Of a stretch of DNA of 64,000 nucleotides, positions 18,725-26,557 are shown piece by piece. Under the pieces are notes generated by a model, which was not told the origin of the DNA, ran no database searches, and saw only the letters and a list, made by a program, of their open reading frames with translations. Both the position numbers and the translations under genes were made by a program. Numbering within the stretch: the stretch's first letter is position 1; each line of letters opens with the position of its first letter. Origin of the DNA: JAJFUE01 sp041687335. GTDB lineage: Bacteria; Sumerlaeota; Sumerlaeia; MVZB01. The DNA lies in contig JAWLCE010000015.1 in NCBI GenBank assembly GCA_041687335.1, positions 42,715 through 106,714 of the forward strand. Direction: 5' to 3'.

Positions 18725-19002
18725 GGCCTGAACTGATTCACGACCTGGCTTGCTCGCTCGACCAGGCTCATCCGCTGGCGCTGCATGTGTTCGCCGCAGG
18801 GGATGCGGACGGCATCGAGGAAGGCGCGCTCGTCTGCCCGGCGTGCGGTCGCTGGTATGCGATCCTCGAGGGGGTGCCTCACCTGGTGCGCGACGGGTTG
18901 CGGCTGGTCGAGGAAGAACTGGATCTGTTGGAGCGCCACCGGGAACGGCTGCCGGCGGAAGCGGCCCAGTGGAAACCGTTCAATCTGGAGAGCGACCTCT
19001 GA
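18721..19002 (+). CDS. Trm112-like zinc-ribbon protein
   Basis: The 93-residue product carries the Trm112 signature ALVCPACGRWYAILEGVPHLV, with one CxxC pair and the typical EGVPHLV end. The N-terminal partner motif is reduced to a single cysteine (LACSLD), so the canonical four-cysteine zinc site is incomplete. Trm112 proteins activate and stabilise methyltransferases in eukaryotes, archaea and some bacteria. Its ATG overlaps the stop of the methyltransferase gene just upstream, which fits an activating subunit made in step with its enzyme. Confidence 0.75.
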   Translation: MRPELIHDLACSLDQAHPLALHVFAAGDADGIEEGALVCPACGRWYAILEGVPHLVRDGLRLVEEELDLLERHRERLPAEAAQWKPFNLESDL

Positions 19003-19008
19003 CGGCCG

Positions 19009-19677
19009 TCAGGGGCGCGGCGGCGCGCCGGATTCGGCCAGCAGCCGGGCACGGATTTCCTTGGCGTGGGCCGCGGGGTTTTCCAGGAACAGGCGTTCCT
19101 CGTCGGTCAGCTCGCCGCCGGCGGCCTGACGCGCGGCGATGACGGCTTGCATCGTGTCGGCGCGGTCGCGCGCGCCAAGGAAGCGGCGGATGCGCCAGCC
19201 GTCCAGTTCGTTGACGATGAAGACCTCACTCATGCCCGCGGCGTTGCCGGGGGGGTGGATGTAGACCACGCCATGGGCGCCATCCTGGCGCAGCTGCGAG
19301 ATGACCGGCCGTTGCTGATGGGGCCCGTAATCGAGCAGCCAGGCGAGCGCGGCGCGGCGCGGCGGGTCGCTGCGCCCGCTGGCGGCGGCCAGCGCAGGGT
19401 GGTGGTTCTCGAACCAGTCGCGATCGTCGGTGCTCATGAAGGCGAGCAACTGCTCGGGGTCGTGGCGGCCCGAGGTGTCGCGGCCCAGCTCGATGAAGAA
19501 CGAGCGCAGCATGGCCGTCGGGTCGCTCATCACGATGACGCGGTCGCTGGCGCGGCGCTGCTGCTCATGGCCGTAAACGAACCAGAGGAAGAGAATTCCG
19601 CTGAGCGCCAGCAGGGCGATGATGGTCAGGAACGCCCCGCCGCGGAGGCCCTGATGCGGCTTGCCTGGTCGGTGCAT
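19009..19677 (-). CDS. Single-pass membrane protein of unknown function
   Basis: The 222-residue product has a short basic N-terminus and one membrane helix (FLTIIALLALSGILFLWFVYG). About 170 mostly hydrophilic residues follow, including LLAFMSTDDRDWFENHHPAL and VFIVNELDGWRIRRFLGARDRA. The soluble part is probably periplasmic and resembles NTF2-like or DUF4878-type lipoprotein domains only loosely. The ATG at 19677 follows GGGGAAAG by six bases, better than the upstream in-frame start at 19731. It is convergent with the Trm112 gene, ending six bases from it. Confidence 0.6.
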   Translation of the reverse strand: MHRPGKPHQGLRGGAFLTIIALLALSGILFLWFVYGHEQQRRASDRVIVMSDPTAMLRSFFIELGRDTSGRHDPEQLLAFMSTDDRDWFENHHPALAAASGRSDPPRRAALAWLLDYGPHQQRPVISQLRQDGAHGVVYIHPPGNAAGMSEVFIVNELDGWRIRRFLGARDRADTMQAVIAARQAAGGELTDEERLFLENPAAHAKEIRARLLAESGAPPRP

Positions 19678-19803
19678 GATCAGCTTTCCCCGATTAGCGA
19701 TGGCATGGCTGTCTGGTGTAGATTCTGACACGGCGGAGCCGCGAACGCATGTGAAAATGTGATGCTTTCGGGTGCATCTTGAATTCCGCTACGGGCCATG
19801 TCG

Positions 19804-19896
19804 TGGTAGGTCGGGTCTTCGACCCGACATGGCTTTCGGCGTCGGCTGGAGAGCTGACATGGCTTCCGGCGTCGGCTCGGAGAGCCGACCTACCAT
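19804..19896. repeat. Dispersed palindromic repeat element, copy 2 (most complete)
   Basis: The element is bounded by an outer inverted pair, TGGTAGGTCGG and CCGACCTACCA. Inside are three stem-loops: GTCGGGTC/GACCCGAC at 19810-19828, a less perfect GTCGGCT/GAGCTGAC near 19841-19858, and GTCGGCTC/GAGCCGAC at 19871-19889. They are joined by GGCTTCCGGC-like spacers. It shares modules with 11921-11985. Confidence 0.8.
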
Positions 19897-20037
19897 TTCG
19901 GCACAAGCCGTGTTTGCGAGCGCAAGATGCGCCCCGGGCGCATCCCAACCGGCCAAAGTTTTCGTGACAGGCTGCGCGGTGGGCGGCTAAAGTGAAGCGC
20001 CGGTGGCGGGCCGGCTGATCCCAGTGGAGTCGCACGC

Positions 20038-21195
20038 GTGTCCAACCCTCCCCAGCCTGATCTGGCCCACGAGTTTCCAATCCTGGAGCGGATGGTGTTT
20101 TTCAATCATGCCGCCGTGGCGCCGCTCCCTTGGCGTGCGGCGGAGGCGTTGCGGCAATATGCCGGCGAGGCGGCCGAGCTGGGGGCGACGGCGTGGCCGG
20201 CGTGGGCGGTCCGCATGAGGGAGGCGCGCCGCCGTGCCGCCGCGCTGCTCGGCGCGGGCGAGGACGAGGTCGGCTTTGCGCATAACACGACGCACGGGTT
20301 GATGTGCGTGGCCCATTCGCTGCCCTGGCGGGCCGGCGACAATGTCGTCACGGCGGCCGGTGAGTTTCCAGCCAACGTGCATCCGTGGCGCAATCTGGCC
20401 GGGCGCGGGGTGGCGCTGCGGGCGGTGGGCCGGCGCGCGGGGCTGCGGTTCAGCGCGGATGATTTCGCCGCCGCGATCGACGCGCGCACGCGGCTGGTCG
20501 CGGTTTCGCTGGTGCAGTATGACTCCGGCTTTCGGATGCCGATCGAAGCGCTGGCCGGCATCTGCCGCGAGCGCGGGGTGCTGCTCTGCGTCGACGCCAT
20601 TCAGGGGCTGGGCGCGCTGCCGGTCAGCGTGGACGCGCTGGGCTGCGACTTCCTCGTCGCCGACGGGCATAAGTGGCTGCTTGGCCCCGAGGGCGCGGGC
20701 CTTCTGTATGTGCCCCGCGAGCGCCTCGAACTGCTGGGCCCCGAGATGACCGGCTGGGCCGGGCGCGTCCGGCCGTGGGATTATGCCGACTACGAGCAGC
20801 CGCTCAAGCCCACCGCCGAGCGTTTCGAGGAAGGGTCGCCCAACATGGCCGGGATCGCCGCGCTGGGCGCTTCGCTGGGGCTCCTGCTCGAGGTCGGCAT
20901 CGCCGATGTCTGGCGCCGGATCGAGGCGCTGACGGCGCTGATCGAGGAGGGAGCGCGTCGGCTCGGTTTCGAGGTGGCCTCGCCGCGCGCCGAGGGCGAG
21001 CGCTCCGGCATCGTGGCGCTGGGGCGGGCGGGGCTGGATGTTGAGGCCGCCGCGCGCGCGCTGGGCGAGCGGGGCGTGGTCGTGGTCGCGCGGGGCGGCT
21101 GGCTGCGGGTCTCCCCACATTTCTATAATACGCCGGCGCAGGTGGAGCGGTTCCTCGGTGCGCTGGCGGAGCTTGGCCGCCCAACTCAGCCATGA
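20038..21195 (+). CDS. Class V aminotransferase (cysteine desulfurase-like PLP enzyme)
   Basis: The 385-residue fold-type I PLP enzyme has FFNHAAVAPLP at its N-terminus as in isopenicillin-epimerase/SufS-like proteins, FAHNTTHGL at the cofactor phosphate site, D186 and Q189 (VDAIQGLG), and the Schiff-base lysine K212 in ADGHKWLLGPEG. It lacks a recognisable catalytic cysteine loop of SufS, so desulfurase activity should not be assumed. The start is GTG at 20038. It overlaps the following glycosyltransferase gene by 4 bp (ATGA), so the two are co-translated. Confidence 0.88.
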   Translation: MSNPPQPDLAHEFPILERMVFFNHAAVAPLPWRAAEALRQYAGEAAELGATAWPAWAVRMREARRRAAALLGAGEDEVGFAHNTTHGLMCVAHSLPWRAGDNVVTAAGEFPANVHPWRNLAGRGVALRAVGRRAGLRFSADDFAAAIDARTRLVAVSLVQYDSGFRMPIEALAGICRERGVLLCVDAIQGLGALPVSVDALGCDFLVADGHKWLLGPEGAGLLYVPRERLELLGPEMTGWAGRVRPWDYADYEQPLKPTAERFEEGSPNMAGIAALGASLGLLLEVGIADVWRRIEALTALIEEGARRLGFEVASPRAEGERSGIVALGRAGLDVEAAARALGERGVVVVARGGWLRVSPHFYNTPAQVERFLGALAELGRPTQP

Positions 21196-22394
21196 CCGCA
21201 ACCGAACCCAGTTCGATCCTGATGGATGCGCGCACGATCGGCCCCGGCATGACCGGCGTCGGCCGCTACACCTATAACCTGCTCTGGGCGCTGAGCCTCG
21301 TGCCCGGGGCGCCGCCGCTGCGCGTGCTGATGCGGCGCGAGAGCCTCGAGCTCGCACGGCGCGATCCGGTGCTGGGCGGCATGGAGCTGATCGCCGCCCC
21401 CTACAGCCATGAGCAGCACCCGTGGGCCGACCTGTGGCTCGAGCGCGGGCTGCCGCGCCTGCTGCGCCCCGGCGAGCTCTATCATGGTCCGGCGTTCATC
21501 GCGCCGGGAGGGCGACGGCCCTTCCCGCGCGTGGTGACGGTCCACGACCTGTTCGTGTTCACGCACCCGCGCTACTACCCGCTGCGGTTTCGCACATGGC
21601 TGCGTTGGGCGATGCGGCGGGCGTGCCGGGGAGCGGACCGCGTGCTGGTGCCCAGCGAGGCGACCGCCGACGAGCTGGAGCGGTTCGGGCTGGCGCGGCG
21701 TGAAAAAATCCGCCTGACGCCCTACGCGCCCGACGACACTCCGAGCCTCTGGGACCGCGGGGCGCTGGGGGCGGGTGGGATGCTGGCTGGGCTCGTGCAG
21801 GAGGGTCGGGAGTATCCGCTGATCGTGACGGTGGGCTCGCTCGAGCCGCGCAAGGACCCCGCGACGGCGCGCCATGCTCATCTGGGGCTGGTCGAGCGGC
21901 TCGACCGCCAGCCGGTGGCGGCCGGCCGTCAGGGTCCTGTGCCCGGGCTGGGGCGGCGCGCGGACTGGTTATGGCTGGGCGGGCCTGGCTCGCTGCCCGA
22001 CGACTCGCCGGTGTCGCTGCGCCGGCTGGCGGCGGTCTGCGGTTTCCACGAGGTCGGCCATGTGCCCAAGGAGGGCGTGCGCGAGGCGTTGCGGGCGGCG
22101 ACGATCTACGTGAGCTGCTCGCGCTCGGAAGGCTTTGGCATGCCGCTGGTGGAGGCGATGGTGGCCGGCTGCCCGATCGTCGCCAGCGACATCCCCGTGC
22201 ACCATGAGGTGGCCGGCGATGCCGCTCTTTATTTTCCGCCGGGCGACGCGGGCGCGCTGGCCGACATCCTGCACCGGCTGTTGGCCAAGCCGGCGCTGCG
22301 CGAGGGTCTGGCCCAGCGCGGCCTCGAACGCCAGGAAAGCTTTCGCTGGTCGCGCACCGCAGAACTGACCCTGGCCGCCTACCGCGATATTTAG
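21192..22394 (+). CDS. GT4-family glycosyltransferase
   Basis: The 400-residue GT-B protein has an N-terminal acceptor half (DARTIGPGMTGVGRYTYNLLWAL, VVTVHDLFVFTHP) and the C-terminal donor half (TVGSLEPRKDP, SCSRSEGFGMPLVEAM, SDIPVHHEVAGDAALYFPPGD) of family GT4, including the retained E-x7-E type motif. It transfers a nucleotide-sugar residue in polysaccharide or glycolipid assembly. The segment at about residues 220-260, between the two halves' hinge and FHEVGHVPKEG, is less family-like, but the frame stays open. Its start overlaps the aminotransferase stop and its end overlaps the convergent lipoprotein gene by 4 bases. Confidence 0.88.
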   Translation: MTATEPSSILMDARTIGPGMTGVGRYTYNLLWALSLVPGAPPLRVLMRRESLELARRDPVLGGMELIAAPYSHEQHPWADLWLERGLPRLLRPGELYHGPAFIAPGGRRPFPRVVTVHDLFVFTHPRYYPLRFRTWLRWAMRRACRGADRVLVPSEATADELERFGLARREKIRLTPYAPDDTPSLWDRGALGAGGMLAGLVQEGREYPLIVTVGSLEPRKDPATARHAHLGLVERLDRQPVAAGRQGPVPGLGRRADWLWLGGPGSLPDDSPVSLRRLAAVCGFHEVGHVPKEGVREALRAATIYVSCSRSEGFGMPLVEAMVAGCPIVASDIPVHHEVAGDAALYFPPGDAGALADILHRLLAKPALREGLAQRGLERQESFRWSRTAELTLAAYRDI

Positions 22395-25102
22395 AGCCTT
22401 CGGTCCGCCTCCCCCTTGCGGAAAGGGCGCATCAGGTTGCGCGCCAGCGGCGTCAGCGCGCGCAGCCGGCGGCCGTTCTCGTCCCGCGTATATTCGATCA
22501 GCCCGCCCGCGAAGGAGAACTTGCCGTGGCCGCTGTCGGCGTGCCGGTCCCAGGCGAGGAACGGGAACATGTCGGTGCTGGTGTGCTCGCCCAGCGACTC
22601 GCAGTGATAGAGCCGCCACAGCACACGGTGGCGCCGGTAGGAGTCGCCGCCGGTGGTCTCGCGCCGATAGTCATAGAGCCGCCAAAGCAAGGTGGCCAAT
22701 GCCTGTTTATCGTCGGACTCATGGAAGTAAAAGGGGAAGACCCTCGACTCGCGGCGCTCGCCGAACTCCATGACCAGCGCGTGATGATCGCCGCCGGTGG
22801 CGGCCTCGAGCACGACCGCATCCGCGGCATGCTCCGCCTTGCGCGCGCTGGTGGCCGTCAGGTTGCGCTCGCGATGGACCAGGCCCAGCAGCATGTCATC
22901 ACTTGAGAGCTGCCGGCTCGTGGTGATGGGCCGGCCCGTCGTCGCCCGCTCATGGCGCCTCCGGTGCTCCTGGACCATTTCCGCCCTGAGTTCCACTTCG
23001 GGTGTCAGGTTGCGACCGCGCGAAACCATCATCGATTGATAAAAGCTCTCGGTGGGGGAGCGCCGGTAGGAGGCGATCGGGAAGACGCGCCAGCCGCGGC
23101 TTTCGTGTTTCAAGTCGCGATCCCAATTGACCAGCGGCCAGAGCAGATCGGTCGATACATAGTCCGGCTTGCGGCTGTGGCGGAAAAGCAGCGTGCCGAT
23201 GTTGAGGAATTGGGAGTCGGCCGTGCGGCCCTTCGAAAAAAGTAGCGAATAAAAAGCACGATCGTCCTTGCCGCGCGACCAGGCGGCCAGCGGCAGGAGT
23301 GCCTTGAAATGTTCATCCTTGCTGTCGACCTCATGCCAGAGCGGGAAGAGGATCGTGCGGTAATGCTCATCGCCGGCACGGTGGTCAAGGTAGAGCGGCC
23401 CGAGGATATTGGTGAATTCGCTTCGGCCGCCGCGCTCGAACGAAGCCAACGGCGTCAGCAGCAGGCGTTCCCCGCTGCTGGTCAGCCGGTCGTGATAAAG
23501 CGGCAGGAGCGTGCGGGTGTGCCCGGCGCGGCTGGCGCTGCTGTGGAAAAGCGGGAAGAGGACGTGCCGGTCGCGCTGCTCGCCCTCGCGGCTGGCGTGA
23601 AAGATTGGTCCGAGGATGTTGGTGAAGTCGCGCTCGCCACCGCGCCCCAGCGAGACCAGCGGCGTCAGCATCAGTCGTTCGCCATCGCTGGTCATCTGGT
23701 CATAGTAGAGCGGCAGCAGGGCGCGGCCGGTCTGGCCGTCGGCCCCGCCCCAGCGGTGCGCCAGCGGCCACAAGGCGGTGGAGTAATACTGGCCATCCAG
23801 CTCCCGGTGGTGGAACAGGAACAGGCCCAGGTTGCGCAGCGTGCCGTCGTCGCGCCACGAGATCGGCAGCGAATAGAACTCACGCGTGCCGTCGGCCTCG
23901 CGGCGGGTCATGTAGAGCGGCAGCACCGCGTGGCTCGCCGAGTCTTCGCTGCGCCAGCGATGCGCCAGCGGGAAGAGTAGTGAGTGGTAGTCGGCATCGG
24001 CCGTATGCCGCCGGATGTAGCCGGCCAGGAGGATGTTTGTCTGTTCGCCGTCGGCATCGGCCCGGTGATAGTAAGGCAGCGAGAAGAAACTCGATGAGCC
24101 GTCGGCCTGCCGATCGGCCTTCCAGAGCGGCGTCAGCCAGTGAATGTGGCGACCATCGGCGTGGCGCTCCCAGCCGCCCAGCCCGGCCAGCGCCAGCGTC
24201 TCGGTGGTGGCGCCGTCGCTCTTGCGGCTCAGGGGAAGCGTCCACAGCTCCCGCTTGCCTGCCTGATCCGCCTTGGCAGAGTAGAGCGGCGCCAGCCAGT
24301 GGGCGTGGCTGCCGTCGGGGTGGCGCTTCCAACCCCCCAGCCCGGCCAGCACCAGACCGGACTCGGAACTGGCATCCCACTTGCGGCGCAGGAGCAGCTC
24401 GGCGATGTGGAATTGCCGCCCGTTGTCCTCGCGCGCATAACGGAAGAGCGGCCAGGCGCGCAGCTCGCGCTCGTCGGGCGCAGTCCACCAGGCCACCAGC
24501 GGCCAGGGTGCATAGTAGCGGTGGCTCGGCGTTTGATTGGCGTGGTGGGTGCTGGTCGAGCGCAGGAAGATCGGCCCTAAGGCGCCCTTGAGGTCCTTGC
24601 GCCAGGTCAGCAGCGGCGTCCAGACCCCGTTCTTGTCGTGATACCAGGCGGGCAGGATGAGCAGCGACTCCCAGCCCTCGGTGTAGTCCTGAAAATAAAA
24701 GGGGAAGCAGTAGATCTCTTTTTGTTTGCGGTCCCAGCCGGCCGTCAGCAGCCGGTAGGTCTGCCGCTGGCTATCGAGCTGGCCCACCGCCGGCAGATTG
24801 GGGTGGATCGCCAGCAGCCGCAGGCGGTCCGTTTCGCGCTCGTATTCATAGAGCGGCGCCAGCGCGTGCCCGCTGTCGGTGGCGGTGTAGAGCGGCCAAA
24901 GGATCGCGAGCGCGGGGTCGCGCCAATAAAACAAGGGCCAGAGGTTGACGCGGTCCTCGGCCGGGCCGCGGGCCTCGTGATATTCCAAGTCCCAGATCGG
25001 AGTGGCCTTTAATGTGTGGCGTGAGCAGCCGGCCGCCAGCGCCAGGCTCAGGGCGAGGATGAGGAGCATCGCGGGCCGAAGCTGAAACGGGATGTGGCTC
25101 AT
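22391..25102 (-). CDS. Giant repeat lipoprotein of unknown function
   Basis: The ATG at 25102 has AAAGGA seven bases upstream; the frame continues upstream only because the tRNA region happens to be open. Residues 1-26 are a lipoprotein signal peptide with lipobox LAAGC (C26). The remaining ~875 residues are built from a roughly 55-80-residue unit with core (L)LPLYxD, GERLxLTPLxS, RGG, FTNILGP(I/L)(Y/F) and (H/R)xxLFPLxH. The closest pair lies near 23390-23720. The rich W/Y/F/P spacing suggests a large beta-propeller or beta-repeat surface anchored in the outer membrane. I do not recognise a named family. Confidence 0.8.
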   Translation of the reverse strand: MSHIPFQLRPAMLLILALSLALAAGCSRHTLKATPIWDLEYHEARGPAEDRVNLWPLFYWRDPALAILWPLYTATDSGHALAPLYEYERETDRLRLLAIHPNLPAVGQLDSQRQTYRLLTAGWDRKQKEIYCFPFYFQDYTEGWESLLILPAWYHDKNGVWTPLLTWRKDLKGALGPIFLRSTSTHHANQTPSHRYYAPWPLVAWWTAPDERELRAWPLFRYAREDNGRQFHIAELLLRRKWDASSESGLVLAGLGGWKRHPDGSHAHWLAPLYSAKADQAGKRELWTLPLSRKSDGATTETLALAGLGGWERHADGRHIHWLTPLWKADRQADGSSSFFSLPYYHRADADGEQTNILLAGYIRRHTADADYHSLLFPLAHRWRSEDSASHAVLPLYMTRREADGTREFYSLPISWRDDGTLRNLGLFLFHHRELDGQYYSTALWPLAHRWGGADGQTGRALLPLYYDQMTSDGERLMLTPLVSLGRGGERDFTNILGPIFHASREGEQRDRHVLFPLFHSSASRAGHTRTLLPLYHDRLTSSGERLLLTPLASFERGGRSEFTNILGPLYLDHRAGDEHYRTILFPLWHEVDSKDEHFKALLPLAAWSRGKDDRAFYSLLFSKGRTADSQFLNIGTLLFRHSRKPDYVSTDLLWPLVNWDRDLKHESRGWRVFPIASYRRSPTESFYQSMMVSRGRNLTPEVELRAEMVQEHRRRHERATTGRPITTSRQLSSDDMLLGLVHRERNLTATSARKAEHAADAVVLEAATGGDHHALVMEFGERRESRVFPFYFHESDDKQALATLLWRLYDYRRETTGGDSYRRHRVLWRLYHCESLGEHTSTDMFPFLAWDRHADSGHGKFSFAGGLIEYTRDENGRRLRALTPLARNLMRPFRKGEADRRL

Positions 25103-25269
25103 CGGTGGATCCTTTAGTGGCCCGGACGCGCTGGGGCCGGAGAACTGTTGCGATACAGAATGTATATAAAACATCAAATATCCATGTGCAAGCAGTTTTT
25201 TGCCGCCGTGGTCGGTGCGGTGGGATGAAAAAAGATCACCGGCCCCCAGCGAAAGCGCCAGATCGAAGG

Positions 25270-25300
25270 TTGACAATCGGCGGGAGCTTTGGAAAATAAC
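25270..25300 (+). promoter_or_regulatory. Possible promoter of tRNA-Cys
   Basis: A perfect -35 box TTGACA occupies 25270-25275, and an AATAAC -10-like hexamer lies 19 bases later, about 22 bases before the tRNA. The spacing is slightly long, so this is tentative. Confidence 0.35.
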
Positions 25301-25321
25301 AACAGGTCCTGCCCCGCACGG

Positions 25322-25398
25322 GGAGACGTAGCCAAGAGGTCTAAGGCGACGGACTGCAAATCCGTTATTCGTGGGTTCAAATCCCACCGTCTCCTCCA
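25322..25398 (+). tRNA. tRNA-Cys (anticodon GCA)
   Basis: The cloverleaf is complete. The acceptor arm is GGAGACG paired with CGTCTCC. The anticodon arm is ACGGA/TCCGT with loop CTGCAAA, giving anticodon GCA. The T arm is GTGGG/CCCAC with loop TTCAAAT. Discriminator T and an encoded CCA end the gene. Its 3' 40 bases are duplicated at 26875-26914, marking this gene as an integration site. Confidence 0.95.
25357..25396 (+). repeat. attL-like direct repeat inside tRNA-Cys
   Basis: These 40 bases run from the anticodon loop (CAAATCC) to just before the CCA end. They are identical to 26875-26914 with no mismatch, and both sides diverge immediately outside the match. Confidence 0.85.
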
Positions 25399-25515
25399 TG
25401 AATACCATTGATTTTACATGAGATACACCGTCGTCCGGCTCCCTTGCGAGAGCAGGGCGGGCCGGTTTTTCGGTCCAAACGGAACGCTGCAGCCAACTTG
25501 GCGGGCGCCGGCCGA

Positions 25516-25974
25516 TTATCCGTTCGAGCTTGGTCGATCGGGGAGGTAGATTTTCACCGGGATCTTACAGTGGATCAGGTGAGTCTGCATGATTTCCAGC
25601 GATCGGGCGGGCTTTAGGCCTCCCAATCCCGCTCCGAGCAGAGGAAAGGCGACCGAGACGATGCCCTCGGCAAGGTAGGAGCCCAGGAAAGCTTTCAGTC
25701 CGGCATGAAGATGATCCTCATGGCTGGCCTCTCTCCAATGCCGTTTGGTCGGAAAGTTTAGAATCCAGCGATCGCCGGTCCTGTAGATCCAGAGTATTCC
25801 AATATCAAAGCCTCCACGCCGGCACAGCGAATGGTATTCGACGAACATCTCAGGGAATCGCCTCTTAAAGTCGAGCGCCAGCCCCGCCCCCATGATGCCG
25901 GCGCAGTTGACCGGGTTTACCAGCGTCTGGCAATCGGATGCAAAAATGTCACCGTAAATCATTTCGATGCTCAT
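25516..25974 (-). CDS. darG: DarG-like macro-domain antitoxin (short form)
   Basis: The 152-residue protein is a macro domain of the DarG/ALC1-like class. Visible motifs are GDIF at 8-11, TLVNPVNCAGIMGAGLA at 17-33, FPTKRHWR at 74-81 with the lysine expected at the catalytic position, and FPLLGAGLGGL near 110-120. DarG removes ADP-ribose from DNA thymidines and so reverses DarT. Characterised DarG proteins carry an additional C-terminal DarT-binding domain, which is absent here; the product ends about 30 residues after the macro fold. It begins 13 bases after the darT stop, so the two form an operon. Confidence 0.85.
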   Translation of the reverse strand: MSIEMIYGDIFASDCQTLVNPVNCAGIMGAGLALDFKRRFPEMFVEYHSLCRRGGFDIGILWIYRTGDRWILNFPTKRHWREASHEDHLHAGLKAFLGSYLAEGIVSVAFPLLGAGLGGLKPARSLEIMQTHLIHCKIPVKIYLPDRPSSNG

Positions 25975-25987
25975 GTTGAACGGATCC

Positions 25988-26557
25988 TCAGAAGAAGAAG
26001 GATGGATCGACCGACGCCGGTTTGCCGGTAATCACCCTGGCGATGTCCGCCATCATCTGGTTCTGGCAGATCGCCTTCTGGATATACTCCGGTTCTACCT
26101 TGGGGTAAATCAGTACTTCCGCACATCTCTTGCGCTTCCCTTCCGGGAAGGCATTCCAGTCATCGGCGGTAAGGACCTCCCGGCAGGAATCAAGGACGTT
26201 CTCGTGGATGGAAAAGGATGTTTGATTTGATGCAGCGTTTCCGTCCGCCAATACGAACTGGCGCTTCTTCAGAACAGCTGTCGTCACACAAAGGATTACA
26301 AGTGAGTGTTGAATATACTGCCTGATGTACAGCATAGGATTTCGCGGGTTTATATAAAAGGGAGCATATTCATGGAGCGACCTCCCGTACACTGTCTCCT
26401 TCTTGCGGCTGCGCCAGGACTGAACCTCCCGACTTGAAATGTCAGCAGCGTTTAGCTTTTGCCGATGGGAGAGAACGTGCGAGAGGATTCCTTCTTGCAT
26501 GATCCTCTGCAGGTTTCGGAAGTGGGTCATGTGATAGATGAAGGCGATCTGCGCCAT
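25988..26557 (-). CDS. darT: DarT-like DNA ADP-ribosyltransferase toxin (DUF4433)
   Basis: The 189-residue protein matches DarT over its length. IYHMTHFRNLQRIMQEGIL at 7-25 holds the NAD-binding histidine, LHEYAPFYINPRNPMLY at 61-77 is the family hallmark, and E147 in CAEVLIYPKV is the expected catalytic glutamate; the DGNAASNQTSF stretch at 105-115 is also typical. DarT uses NAD+ to modify thymidine in single-stranded DNA, blocking replication, and such modules act in phage defence. GGGAGAG precedes the ATG at 26557. All key residues I can place are intact, so it is probably active. Confidence 0.88.
   Translation of the reverse strand: MAQIAFIYHMTHFRNLQRIMQEGILSHVLSHRQKLNAADISSREVQSWRSRKKETVYGRSLHEYAPFYINPRNPMLYIRQYIQHSLVILCVTTAVLKKRQFVLADGNAASNQTSFSIHENVLDSCREVLTADDWNAFPEGKRKRCAEVLIYPKVEPEYIQKAICQNQMMADIARVITGKPASVDPSFFF

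Noticed and set aside
21840..22060. Frameshift inside the GT4 glycosyltransferase
   Set aside because: The stretch between the donor-site start and GHVPKEG looks unusual, but neither alternative frame restores family motifs and the downstream donor-site motifs stay in frame.
25103..25408. Upstream extension of the repeat lipoprotein through the tRNA
   Set aside because: The extra ~100 codons cross the antisense of tRNA-Cys and would bury the lipoprotein signal peptide; the ATG at 25102 has a good ribosome site.
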